Origin: Enoplolaimus lenunculus
Lineage: Eukaryota > Nematoda > Enoplea > Enoplida > Thoracostomopsidae
DNA: 64,000 nt
Direction: 5' to 3'
Assembly (NCBI GenBank): GCA_030248215.1
Contig: JASANG010003942.1
Span: forward strand, 1-64,000
The number at the start of each line of letters is the position of its first letter. The stretch's first letter is position 1. Below, piece after piece: positions 26,401 through 35,489 of the stretch. Under the pieces are notes generated by a model. It saw only the letters and a program-made list of their open reading frames with translations, was not told where the DNA came from and did not search any database. The position numbers were made by a program, and so were the translations under genes.

Positions 26401-29400
26401 CAAGGGAACGATAATGATAGCCGGGATAGTAGTGCTAGTACCGAAAGTGTTGCTAGTGGAGGTATGGAAGAACTTAAGTGTTCATCTGAGTCAGGTACGC
26501 CGTGTGCAGGTAACGCATCTATAGTAGTTGCGTCGGAAAGTGGTGGTCAGCGAAATTGTGTAAAATTAATGTCATCTGCTAGTTCGATTCAATTTAATTC
26601 AATTTCAGCGGTGGTTGATGCAGTTGGTAGTGGACATGAACAGCAATTGGTTGCAGAAGATGCAAAGTTGCCGGTAAAGCTAAGCTCCGACGAGCGTAGT
26701 GATTTCATGATTCCAACCAGTAACGGTATTAATAAGAAAATGGTTAGCAAAGATGCAATCCAGCAGCATACAACACGCGATTTTGCGAATGTTAGTTGCG
26801 TGGAAAAGTGTGAATCAGCTGCTCGTGCTAGTGCACCTAACGGTATTGTGTCTTATGCGTTAAGTAGTGTCAAGCACGCAATGGTGAAATCGTCGGAACC
26901 AAGTAGTCATAAAACGATTGATGTTTCATTGAGTAGCACAGCGGCGGCTGCAGCTGGTATAAATAGAACCTGCAATGTAACGACCAGGTTGCTTCATTCA
27001 GTAGGTCAAGCTGAAACTATGGTAATGGGTAGCCGCACTTCTGGCGAAACGAACCAGGTACCACTTGAGGATGATGAATTAGATGACAAGTTAAAAAATT
27101 CTAAAACACTATCATGCTCAATTAGTTCCGATTCAGACGACGTATCATGCAAGGCAAGCACAAATGGTGAAAATGGTGGAAACGGTATTAGCAATGCTAG
27201 CGAGCTCGTGGACAACACAAATCGCCCAAGTGATCTTTCGGTGTCGACAACTTCTGATCATGCAAGTGGTGCGCTTGTTGTTGCAACTGCAAGTGGCGCT
27301 CCAATAAGTGTTGTTCAGCGTAGTGCGATTCCCGAGGGAACGCAACACGTGGAACAATATATGGAGTGGACGCCGTCACCGACAACTAGCGGTAGTACAG
27401 AAGGCGAACACGAGATTACGATGATTGTTGAAGATAATAGGCGAGCCGCAACAAATGAGATGGACAAAACTAGTACTGATGTTTCGGCAGCGCATAGTAG
27501 AAGGCTAGGACCGCAGCAACAGAAAGAGCAACAACAGCCGCAACAACGAAAATTTTTTGAACAAATGCTAAATACCTTAAGGACGAGCGGGTCAAATGAA
27601 GCTCAAACGTCCTCGACAGAAACAACATCATCTGTTTTGTCGTGCAGTGAGGATCTTAAGCATTCTGAGAGCCAAAATGTTCCAAACGGAAGTAGCAGCG
27701 TCACCAAAGCAGCTGCTTTGACCAAACTATTCGGTCGGAACAAGCAGCCCGGCAACCAGCCATCTGGTTTAAGCACAGTCAAGCCAGAATCTACAGAAAT
27801 GCAGACGACAGAGACGTCGAAAGACATGCAATCAAACCTTGATATCAATTCGAAACAACGGGCGAAAATGGTTGACAGAGGTACAGCAATTTGCAGTGAT
27901 TTTTCGATGGGAAAGGAAATGTCAACAAACAATGTCGACAAATTCATTCATAAAAATCAAAACATTAGCATGACCACCGCTCAAAAATCGCTTGAATCGA
28001 TGGAAACGGACGGCATGTCGGCTAGTAAGACTTCTGCAGCGCGGGATAATAAATCAATAACGACCAGCAGCCATTTAGATGACACTGTTGCTGCAGTCGC
28101 GGCGATGGGAGCTGTGCCTGTCGATGATGGAAATTGTCCTTTAACTTCAGTATCATTCGGTTCGGAGGCTAAAACACCTGGAGTAAGTACTACCCTTAAT
28201 ATGCCGACCGCCCACTCAAGCGATGACAAGATATCAAAAATTGAGCGCGGTTTGACGAGATGTGACAGCGTTAAGGTAGGGAGCGCAGGTGACAGCGCCA
28301 CATCTTTGCCCAGCTATCCCGGAGCCAGTGAATTCAGCAGTAGCAGTGAGTTGCTTCCCCAGGTGAGTAGTCGCGCAACACAAACGTCGCCGTCGGTAGT
28401 GAGTAGTCGATGTTTTGCGGCAAATACAACCTCGGCTGCAGGATGCTGCCAGACTAGCGATCCTCAGGTAGAAGACCAGTCGCGACCACCAACTCCAAGT
28501 CCTGATGTGAGCAGTATGAGTGCTAATTTGACACAGTGTGCTGCGACTATACAGCAATTGCTATCACACCAGCCAGCAGTCACAGCTGCTCTGGTAGATG
28601 TCAGTGGTGTAGCGGGTTTGAGTCAAACCACATGTCCGGATTATGACTCTGAAAGTAAATTGTCGACCACTGGTATTCAGTCGTCTGTGACCGTAGCGAG
28701 ATACTCTGAAAGCTCAACGGCATCTGGCAGCGGCACCACAGGGCTTGGTCAATCTATGTCGATTGGGCCGAATACAGCAAGTTTAGCAACTGGTTCCGAG
28801 AGTAATATATCTGTACCCCGTGGAAGCTGTGAGTACGGCGCGGGTGGTAGTGAGTCTTATCGTAGTGCGCAAATGACTGCTAGTAATTTTAAAGAACAAA
28901 ATGATCAAGCATGTGGCATCACAACCAAGTCTATTATTAATGATAATAGGGCTATTTGCATTACGTCAGACGCTAATGATTTTCCATCCACCAGTGAATC
29001 ATCCAATCTACTTGAATGCAACCGTACCGTGTTTAGCAACGCCAGAAAACGTACAAGATCTTCGCCGGAAACCGACAATGACTTAAGCAGCTCTCTTGGA
29101 TTACAAACCAACGGAAAGATACGTCGAATCACAGGCCAGAATGTTTTAGATCAGTCAATACCAGACGTAAGCAACGCAGCTACTCCAAGGCGTTCGGAAC
29201 CGGATACTGACCAAACTGTGGCTTCAGTGGCGCTTCTTCCGACGACTAATGTCAACGAGTCTAATATTCGTCGCAATTGTAGCGGTGATGTTCTGAGTAA
29301 AGTTTCCAGTGTTTCGTCTACTGGGGACAGTTTGCAGCAAACTGGTGGCTATTGCAAGCCGATAGCGGACGGAAATGAAGCTGGCGCCGGCGACCAAATT

Positions 29401-29922
29401 GTAACCGTATCTGTGGAATCCTCAAAGCAAGTCTCAACCGAAATGCCTGGCAGTGGTTATGCTGGTGGCGCTGACAATATTGTCAGGAGTATCAGCAGCA
29501 GTCGAGTAGTGTCTAGTCATCCGACACTGTCCGGTTGTCTCCTACAACACAATCAGCACAGACCGCATACCGCGTCACCAAACGAGAATGCATCTCAACC
29601 GCAAAACCCTTCAGCATCATCTGTAAGTGCCGCAAGTGCTATTCCGTACAGTTCGCAGAACTGCACTACAGATCTGGTACAACAACAGCAATCGCAGCTA
29701 TCGAATAATGCGCCAGGCAGCAAAATTGAAGAACATCACAATGGAGCAGTTGTGCAAAATGCGACGTTACCTGAACGTGGTAAAACGGTACATTCTGTAG
29801 CACCTGTACCGCCCAGCGGTGCGTTCATTGTTGCAAATCCTAACACATCATCAGTAAATACCGCGCGGACAATCCCGTCACCATACGGGTTTCCTCAGAC
29901 ACATCATCAACAACAGCAACAA

Positions 29923-29956
<34 letters not shown>

Positions 29957-32900
29957 CACCACAACCACCACCACAACAACAACAGCAACAACAAATGATT
30001 CAAATCCGCATTGAGCAGCCGTTGGCTGAACAAGTCCAGCTGATGTGTGAATGGAACCAGTGTGGCAGGTTAGTTTTGTTTTCTGTGTTACATGAGTAAA
30101 CATTTGGCGTGCTGGAATGATGGTTTGTAGCTGTGATCTAGAATTTATTTCCCACTTTCCTGCTGAAGATCTTTCTGTTGCAGCTGTTCGAAACCATGAT
30201 TTTTACCTTGACCGGGGTCAGGGTGGCAATAAAGTTAGAATTCGGATTAGGCCAACATTTGCGGTTCGGATTCGGATTCAGTTGCAAAAAAAGCCGAATA
30301 GCGCGTTTCGCCTACCAACACAGACAGCGAACGACCGTGGAGCAGCGATACCTAGTTATACAGCGATTTCAGAAACAGAATGACCCTCCGGTTACCCAAA
30401 ATTGTATTTTTTGAAAGGAAACACAATACACTTTGATTTCATTGTGACAAAGCACAAATAGTTGCATTTTCGCGTTTAAAAAATATGGGCCATCCGCATT
30501 TATAACGTCTACGCTATGTTGAAAAATTCTCCAGGCTGTTCGGTTTGCCCGGGATGAAAAACAACACTATAGTTTTGAGTTAGTGTTGTACTGAGGGTGT
30601 TTTGAGACAGTGGGATTTGTCCCAAGCCTTTGCGAAAACAATGGGGACATTAAAAATTGAAAAATAAAGTTTGGCGGCGATTTTTTAGTTTAATTCTATG
30701 AAACGGCAATTTAGAACAGATAAAAATATTCAAACTTTTGTTAAAAAATGTTGTTATTTTCGGTAATGGTTAAATATTGGCCGATACCGTGACCAAAAGT
30801 CTCGGTCTCGCTTGTTTGAAGGAGACCGACGGAATATCATAAAACTGCTTTTACAAGTGAGCATCTTTTACATCTTTGTGCGATTACATTTCTGAGCAAG
30901 TCAAGAAATGCAAGCTTTATACGTTTTGAGGTACTTTTAACTTATGTAAGCGAGCGAGAGTTGAACGCATTTTTGTATTAAAAATTTCAATTCATCAGCA
31001 GCGTATTATGAAATTTATAACAGATCAAAACCCTAAACACGCTAAAAATACTGCGACAAAAATAAATTATTTTAACATTTGGTATCCGGTTCCTGTTCCG
31101 GTAAAATTTCCGTATCCGGGTCCGGCATCCCGTAAATTAATATCCGGTCGCACCGTGGTAACAGCTTCAACAGAAACCTTAATTCAAGTACGAAAACCCG
31201 AATATATTTCATTTGTTGAATTTGTGATTTTCTAACCTGGCCACCAACACCGTATGTCTTTAGCTTTGGAACCCTCTATCCCGGGCCCTGGTGACCATTA
31301 TGATAAGTTTAAGGGTGGCGGTATACTTGCGTTGCTGTTCGGTGTCGTGCGTCATTAATACTATAGAGCCTCTCTAACAGTGTAAGTATAATTTTAGTAT
31401 CGGTAGCATCCAGGGCGCAACCGGAATTCCGGTTCCGGAATTTTTTGACCTTCCGGTCCCGGTAAATTTTTACCGGAATTAAAACTTCCAGTATTGAATT
31501 TTGGTCAGTTGAACTTAAGTTCGAAAAATGACGATAAAAATATATAAACCCTGACAATCACCGAAGAAATACCATCGATGGTAGATTTCGCCACCTTGGC
31601 AGGGTGCAACCGGAATTATAATTTACCGGAACCGGAACCGGAATTTGAAAATTTTACCGGAACCGGAACCGGAAAGTGAAAAATGCATTTCACCAAAAAT
31701 TTCATTTTAATCTTATTTTTTGCTCGAATATTTGTGAAATAACCTTAGTCGAACATAGGTATTTATTTTATTTGTTGTATTTTAGATTTTCATCATCGAC
31801 AGAAGTGAAATCCACCATCAATGGCTTATATTCGGAGTACAAGTGGCTTTCAAAAGAGATTCCTAAAAATTAGCAAAGTTAAGAAAACGGCCAAATTATA
31901 ATACCGGAATTTTTAAATCCGGTAAAAATTTACCGGAACCGGAACCGGAAGGTGAAAAAATGCCGGAACCGGAATTCCGGTTGCACCTGCACCTTGGATA
32001 ATGGAAATGTAAAATACAGCAGATTAGGTGAATACCTACGCATCTTCAACAAAGGGTATTTCAGCAAAAGTACTGCAAACAATAAAATTAAAACGAATTT
32101 TTCGGTGGCATGTATTTTTCACTTTACGGATCTGGCTTCGATAATTTCCGGTAATTGTAATTTTGAAATTTTGCATAAGTGGGAGGTTACTTATTCAAGT
32201 TTTAGAAAGTTTTCGGGGTGGAACGTTCACCATTCTCCGATTCTCCGACCTTACGCTGCTGTCCAATTTCAACTAATATATCAATTATGTTGTGGTACAC
32301 TACAATTTATGTAATTATAACTGATTTGTTTGTTTTCAGCATATTTTTAAAACCAGCACAAGTATATCATCACGTTGTCACTTATCATCTTGCCGGTATT
32401 ACATCTTCTGCGTGCCTTTGGGTCAATTGCGATCGCAACGTTCGGCTTAAGTGGTCACTTGTTACTCATATCAACGTAAGAATAAAAGTGTTGAGCGCAC
32501 TGTAGTTGTGGCCTTGAGAGCAAGAATGACAAGTTTTAACATGGATTTTAAAATTGAAAATGTAACAAATTACACTGGGATTGTCAAGAAACATAATTGT
32601 AGCAATATCTATTCAGCTCAGTAAATTTTAAGCTGGTTTAAACGTCAAGATAACCTTCAATTACGATAAACAGGCAATCAATATTTGTTTGTGAAATTAT
32701 GAAGACAGGACCTGATATTCATATGTTTACTGCAGAATTCGGCCGGAACCTAATGCAAAATGGGACCAAAGTTATTGTCGAGCCCTACTTTCTTATCGCT
32801 CCTTGTTGTTGTGTTTCAGGATCATCACTGCAATGAAAAATCCTTACGTTTGGCAGCGTTGAGAAGGTATGAATTAACGCAATGCGGCTATTCAAATATT

Positions 32901-34404
32901 CAACTGCCACGAATACCACCTCCGCATCCAGGCTATGCACCAGATGCCGCTGTTGCTGCAATAAAACGGCACGCTCTCAATCATGTGCGAAAAGACATAT
33001 CTGTAAGTACGAACACTGTTTTACTGGCATTTCGCTAGCGGAGAGCCTCCCTCACTTGCCCAAATTCCTGCGGTTCGAAATTATACTTATAAAAACAAAA
33101 ACAAACTAGCGAATTTTAAACAAAAATTTGCGTAATATACAAAATATTTCTGAAAAATTCCAAAATTTTAGCTACTGGCTTTTGTCTTGGGGCTCTCGAA
33201 AAAGAAAAAGCCCCTCACTCATCAAGTTTCCCTAGATTAAACCTCTGCAAAAGCCCACTCACCAGTCGAGATTGCGTTAACGAAAGGCTAGGTTTAACTT
33301 AGCATATCCGGACATTATTCGTTTTCTTTGTCTGATTTACATCAAGCTGTCCAGTCAAATTATGCATACCCATGTTACCCATTCTGAAACCTCGGCCCAG
33401 TTAACTCTCCATCCATTATATTTGCGGTTCGTAAAGCATATTTTACGCCACGTTTAACGTTAACTATCTTTTGTTAATATGTGTAGCATGCTTCACTGGA
33501 AATTTTTTGCTTCTATGTTATGTACTAGATATGTAACTAGCGAGTGGGCAGAACACAGAAAAGAGAACGTTTAAGTACAAACATTTACTTTATGTGGTGG
33601 CTTGCTTTCATTCGCCAGCAAGCTAGCGGAACTCCAGCCGGCGATACAATTACATGTTATATATGTAGCGTGTTCGATTGTGATTGTAGGAAGAAAACGA
33701 AGGACCCGTAACGAAAAGCATTCGCCTTACTGCTGCACTGATTTTACGGAACATCAGTAGACACAGCATTGCCGGCAGGCGGTATGTTTATTGGCAGTTG
33801 GTGCAATGTTTATTTTAGAACTACATACTTGCTCGTTCTTGAACTAAACTGTAATGTTTGAAATAAATCGTTGTGGATAAGTTTTTTATGCATAAACGCG
33901 GGCGCCACTTTTAATTTGCCAATATCTTTAGCACAAAGACATTCTTATGCACACTGTAGTAGTAAGGGATATATCGATTTTTTTCGACACTTTCAAAATG
34001 TGAAATAAAGCTTATCGTGACGTACGACTTCTTGAATGTCCAATCACAGCGAACCACGCACAGTAATTTTTGCACAATATTTTAAGTAGATATAGAAAAT
34101 GGTCGCAATAGGCGTTCCAGTGGCATAGAATTTTATTGAATTAAGTTTAGTATTTTGTTGCAGGAAGCTGTTGTTGCATGAACGCGATCTTTCGCATTTG
34201 TTGTTCAGTCGCTTAGAAAGTTCGTCTGCATTAGCACAAGCGTTCGCAGAAACATTTGCGTCATCGTTTTCGCCCGTTTCTTCTCCGACATTTTCTGCTT
34301 GGAATCGTAGAAATTTAAATTCCAGACTTAGCGTTCCATCACACACTGCCAGTCAATGTTTGTCTATAACACCACTAAGATCTGGTGAACCGAAAATACC
34401 ATAG
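11315..34404 (+). CDS. ARID2: ARID2/BAF200-like chromatin remodelling subunit (20-exon gene)
   Basis: Nuclear subunit of PBAF-type SWI/SNF complexes. My spliced model joins 20 exons: 11315-11427, 11925-12018, 12524-12621, 13199-13341, 17957-18295, 18709-18779, 19190-19259, 19646-19719, 20746-20822, 21223-21304, 21567-21663, 21932-22141, 22509-23737, 24141-24433, 24897-25034, 25188-30068, 32340-32475, 32820-33002, 33690-33781, 34164-34404. All phases agree and the total is 2,887 codons including stop. Domain order matches vertebrate ARID2: ARID (exons 1-4), an armadillo/HEAT-like region containing [11 protein letters not shown] and [18 protein letters not shown] (exons 5-13), an RFX-like winged-helix segment (exons 14-16), two C2H2 fingers (exons 16-18) and a conserved C-terminal helix block, [20 protein letters not shown] (exons 19-20). 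Human ARID2 is about 1,835 residues; the excess is mostly the disordered exon 16. Weakest joins: the exon 4 donor and exon 5 acceptor. UTRs were not identified. Confidence 0.93.
11925..12018 (+). CDS. ARID2: ARID2 exon 2 (ARID core)
   Basis: Acceptor tttcttacag, donor aag|gtttgt. Reads [20 protein letters not shown], the hallmark ARID segment (human: [20 protein letters not shown]). One base completes the Trp begun in exon 1; ends in phase 0. Confidence 0.93.
12524..12621 (+). CDS. ARID2: ARID2 exon 3 (ARID helices)
   Basis: Acceptor gatgttttag, donor cg|gtaagt. Reads [10 protein letters not shown] then [15 protein letters not shown], matching human VSEKNQWGEI and SCSNAAFALKQYYLRYL. Ends two bases into an Arg codon. 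Confidence 0.92.
13199..13341 (+). CDS. ARID2: ARID2 exon 4 (end of ARID and linker)
   Basis: Acceptor taatttcag. Reads [19 protein letters not shown], aligned to human YLEKYEKVHHFGEDDDE. The proposed donor at 13342 (gtatgt) leaves phase 1, which fits an exon 5 start at 17957. The downstream half has no clear homology, so the exact 3' end is uncertain. It lies in the part of the right arm that differs strongly from the left arm. Confidence 0.75.
13830..14160. mobile_element. hAT-like MITE, version without satellite
   Basis: Shares its left half (gtgtgaaagtttcaaagatg, tcaccaggcttt) and right half (tatacgtgattta...ttgtcac, ataacggaaact) with the element at about 53738-54830. The 47-bp satellite present there is missing here. 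The mirror copy lies at roughly 930-1250. Ends were not resolved. Confidence 0.5.
14940..15275. mobile_element. GGCCTA fold-back element
   Basis: Built from repeated, inverted ggccaattggtaattggcc motifs, ending gattggcctacgacatata. The same outer motif, tatgtcgtaggcc, bounds copies at 17653, 20016 and 59513. The outer end of the giant inverted repeat falls inside it. No coding capacity. Confidence 0.6.
16927..17126. mobile_element. CACCTATCACC fold-back MITE
   Basis: Terminal inverted repeat ctcaaatgtgattagcacct against the reverse of its right end, and an inner perfect hairpin cacctatcaccagttggtgataggt. No target-site duplication is evident. A related element is at 34919-35118, and the motif gcacctggcaccagttg occurs at 6263-6335 and 8840-8915. 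Confidence 0.6.
17653..17796. mobile_element. GGCCTA fold-back MITE
   Basis: A near-complete palindrome: tatgtcgtaggccaaactgc at the left against ggtctacgacatata at the right, with an inner hairpin at cgaagcgaatagcag. Could form one long hairpin. It lies 160 bp before ARID2 exon 5. Confidence 0.65.
17957..18295 (+). CDS. ARID2: ARID2 exon 5 (start of armadillo-like region)
   Basis: Reads [20 protein letters not shown] and then [10 protein letters not shown], which is diagnostic for ARID2 (human [20 protein letters not shown] and LLLANAGVFDD). The donor gtaggt at 18296 leaves one base that makes Asp with exon 6. The acceptor at 17955-17956 (gtttgccag) is chosen because its phase fits exon 4. 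A better-looking acceptor at 17925 (gatttag) would start in phase 0 and need a different upstream exon. Confidence 0.88.
18709..18779 (+). CDS. ARID2: ARID2 exon 6
   Basis: Acceptor taatttcag, donor cag|gtaaag. Reads [14 protein letters not shown], matching human DDTLGSFSTVFGEEWKEK. Ends in phase 0. Confidence 0.9.
18911..19127. repeat. 107-bp tandem duplication in ARID2 intron 6
   Basis: Two adjacent copies of a 107-bp unit starting tcagtaacattatactg differ at one base (gttttac against gtttaac). The second copy begins at 19018. A very recent duplication or an assembly slip. Confidence 0.9.
19190..19259 (+). CDS. ARID2: ARID2 exon 7
   Basis: Acceptor catttcag, donor g|gttagt. Reads [16 protein letters not shown], matching human FWKDIVDDNEVRDLIS almost position for position. 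Leaves phase 1. Confidence 0.93.
19646..19719 (+). CDS. ARID2: ARID2 exon 8
   Basis: Acceptor ctgttgtag, donor cag|gtttgt. Reads [20 protein letters not shown], aligned with human RKLGINDIEGQRVLQ. Phase 0 at its end. Confidence 0.92.
20016..20596. mobile_element. GGCCTA element with a hAT MITE inserted in it
   Basis: Outer parts (tattaggctagtctgctatt at the left, gcagattggcctacgaca at the right) belong to the GGCCTA family. The inside, about 20164-20551, begins caaggtgcaaagcg and ends gttcgcaccctg, like the hAT MITEs. No matching 8-bp duplication was found around the inner element, so the boundary is approximate. Confidence 0.5.
20746..20822 (+). CDS. ARID2: ARID2 exon 9
   Basis: Acceptor tttttacag, donor aa|gtatgc. 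Reads [14 protein letters not shown], matching human IAVILRNLSFEEGN, an armadillo-type helix. Leaves phase 2. Confidence 0.93.
21223..21304 (+). CDS. ARID2: ARID2 exon 10
   Basis: Acceptor ctttatag, donor gcg|gtaagc. Reads [20 protein letters not shown] then LSNIASA, matching human [20 protein letters not shown] and LGNIAAE. Phase 0 at its end. Confidence 0.93.
21567..21663 (+). CDS. ARID2: ARID2 exon 11
   Basis: Acceptor atttatag, donor gag|gtaagt. Reads [20 protein letters not shown], matching human [20 protein letters not shown]. Leaves phase 1. Confidence 0.92.
21932..22141 (+). CDS. ARID2: ARID2 exon 12
   Basis: Acceptor acatttcag, donor g|gttagt. Reads [20 protein letters not shown] and [20 protein letters not shown], matching human [20 protein letters not shown] and [20 protein letters not shown]. 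Leaves phase 1. Confidence 0.94.
22509..23737 (+). CDS. ARID2: ARID2 exon 13 (last armadillo helices, then Gln-rich linker)
   Basis: Acceptor tattgtag, donor agg|gtgagt, 409 full codons after completing a Glu. The first 35 residues ([20 protein letters not shown]) finish the helical repeat region (human [20 protein letters not shown]). The rest is low complexity and Gln/His-rich between about 22640 and 22850 (CAG/CAA/CAT runs), then Ser/Asn/Thr-rich. No folded domain is visible in that part. Confidence 0.92.
23781..23950 (+). repeat. tRNA-derived SINE candidate in ARID2 intron 13
   Basis: The block begins with a tRNA-like head: an A-box-like tagctcggtcggtgg, then about 35 bases later a B-box-like ggctttgaaccacg. 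Arm pairing is imperfect, so it is not a working tRNA gene. A non-tRNA body follows to roughly 23950. Only one copy was recognised in the window, so its family status is inferred from the head alone. Confidence 0.45.
24141..24433 (+). CDS. ARID2: ARID2 exon 14 (Ser-rich linker into RFX-like domain)
   Basis: Acceptor attttttag, donor tg|gtaatt, 97 codons plus two bases. Mostly Ser/Thr-rich; the last residues, TKLAESW, enter the RFX-like winged helix (human EKFACQWLNAHFE). The Trp codon is split across the intron and completed by exon 15. Confidence 0.88.
24897..25034 (+). CDS. ARID2: ARID2 exon 15 (RFX-like DNA-binding segment)
   Basis: Acceptor tgtttacag, donor ag|gtttgt. Reads [20 protein letters not shown], then a stretch ending [10 protein letters not shown], aligned with human [20 protein letters not shown] and TSTGFYKCLR. 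The open frame extends upstream to 24787, but phase and alignment favour 24897. Confidence 0.87.
25188..30068 (+). CDS. ARID2: ARID2 exon 16 (giant disordered exon, 4.9 kb)
   Basis: Acceptor tttgtttcag, donor ag|gttagt; about 1,627 codons in one uninterrupted frame. The first residues (RTFPSCVCI to [12 protein letters not shown]) end the RFX-like domain (human LRTVFPNHTVKRV and VVGVKRRAIPLP). The rest is Ser/Thr/Asn/Gln-rich with no folded domain that I recognise. It has a Gln run broken by Pro at about 29908-29995 and ends with CEWNQC, the paired cysteines of the first zinc finger. Vertebrate ARID2 has a disordered Gln-rich region in the same place, but much shorter. Antisense frames here are shadows. 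Confidence 0.92.
30069..32339 (+). other. ARID2 intron 16 with several hAT MITE pieces
   Basis: Splits zinc finger 1 between its Cys and His pairs. Besides the full element at 31600-31989, it holds a right-end fragment ending ccggtcgcaccgtgg (about 31083-31156) and a left-end fragment starting cagggcgcaaccggaattcc (about 31407). Blocks with repeated ggattcgg lie near 30240-30300. No exon was found inside. Confidence 0.6.
31600..31989. mobile_element. hAT MITE copy A, 390 bp, TSD CACCTTGG
   Basis: Terminal inverted repeat cagggtgcaaccggaatt at the left and its complement (one base short) at the right, flanked by the exact duplication CACCTTGG (31592-31599, 31990-31997). Subterminal ccggaa hexamers occur in clusters at both ends, as expected for transposase binding sites in hAT elements. 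A 65-codon open frame is shared with copy B but is not a recognisable transposase. Confidence 0.9.
32340..32475 (+). CDS. ARID2: ARID2 exon 17 (C2H2 fingers 1 and 2)
   Basis: Acceptor gttttcag, donor aac|gtaaga. Completes finger 1 (C-x4-C from exon 16, His at residues 13 and 18 after the second Cys, in [11 protein letters not shown]) and starts finger 2 (CLWVNCDRN to WSLVTHIN). Spacing is identical to human ARID2 fingers CLWQSC and CLWEGC. Confidence 0.93.
32820..33002 (+). CDS. ARID2: ARID2 exon 18 (end of finger 2, linker)
   Basis: Acceptor tgtttcag, donor tct|gtaagt, exactly 61 codons. Begins [16 protein letters not shown], matching human QDKHCSKDALLAGLKQ. It later reads [20 protein letters not shown], corresponding to human HPSAALMALRRGSRNLVFR. 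Confidence 0.93.
33690..33781 (+). CDS. ARID2: ARID2 exon 19 (conserved C-terminal block)
   Basis: Acceptor tgattgtag, donor cg|gtatgt. Reads [20 protein letters not shown], almost identical to human [20 protein letters not shown]. This is the clearest single identifier of the gene. Leaves phase 2. Confidence 0.95.
34164..34404 (+). CDS. ARID2: ARID2 exon 20 (terminal exon, stop TAG)
   Basis: Acceptor ttgttgcag. Reads [20 protein letters not shown] then SALAQAFAE, aligned with human [20 protein letters not shown] and SSTLAKCLYEL. It ends with about 50 Ser/Arg-rich residues absent from the human protein. The stop codon is at 34402-34404. No canonical AATAAA is seen in the next 500 bp; variants such as AATAAT occur near 34650. 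Confidence 0.92.
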
Positions 34405-34918
34405 CTTCTTTGATCGAGGACGTCAATAGTGTTGCCACGAAAGGAACACTTAGGTGTGAATATTACTACATACTTGTATGCCAAAAATTCAGATACAAAA
34501 TCGTCAACGGCTCATTTGCTCTCATAAGGTGTGGTGATTGTCAGTTTACAACAACTGGATTCATGGTATACTCCAAGAATTGAAGTTTAGAAGACATGAA
34601 ATTTGGATGCACTTGACTTATTCGGTTAGCTGCAGCGTTCTGTTTGTGACAATAATTTATTAAATATTGTGATTAGGCATTGATATGTTTGTAATCGAAG
34701 TTGGGAACAGCATTGTTTGTTTTGGGTCACGATGGATTCAAACGACATCATTTGTGTTCGAAAAAAGTTAGAAAAGTTACCAAACATTCTTATTATAATA
34801 TTATTGAAAAACTGTCGGTTGCACGTAATTTTCTAGCTCGTTTCAAGACTGTTTTGTGTTGTAATATTAACTGACGATACGCGTTTGCAACCATGAATTA
34901 CGTTACCATATTCTCAGG

Positions 34919-35118
34919 TGTGTGTATTATATAGACACCATCAGCAGTTGGTGATAGGCCTACAATTTAAGAAGTAGTTATGAATAGTGATGCTAAAATT
35001 TGGACATATTGGTACGCGTAAGCTATCATATACAGCTGTGCAAGATATTCAGTTCAGTAGATGTCACAGTTCGCGTGTTTGGCAACTTGTTACTAATTGC
35101 TGATAGGTGCTACACACA
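34919..35118. mobile_element. CACCTATCACC-type fold-back MITE
   Basis: Left end gtgtgtattatatagacacc followed by agttggtgatagg; right end ctgataggtgctacacac. Ends and inner hairpin resemble the element at 16927-17126. Lies 500 bp downstream of the ARID2 stop. Confidence 0.5.
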
Positions 35119-35489
35119 GTTCAGAATTCGGCTCAAGTAGTGTCTTTTCGTTCACCTCAAGGCTATTGAAACTTAGGTTATTATTTTATATGCAAGAAAA
35201 TCATTGTGTTACTTGGTGTTCGATATGCATTATAAGACTCGGGAATCGACACTACTTTAGTACAGACAAGTTACTATGTGTACGGGAGTGTGATTCATTA
35301 CGGCGATAGTTGACTGACGGAATTTCGATACTTGCTGTTCTGATTTGAATGATTATTTGAGTTGTATATGTATTATATTGTTAACATTAAACTTGGTTAT
35401 TTTACAGAGTTGTTAGTTCCAGTTCACACAAAGTTGTATACAAAAATAATACACTGCGGTTTGAGGAAACAAAAGTTAGCAATAGTTAC

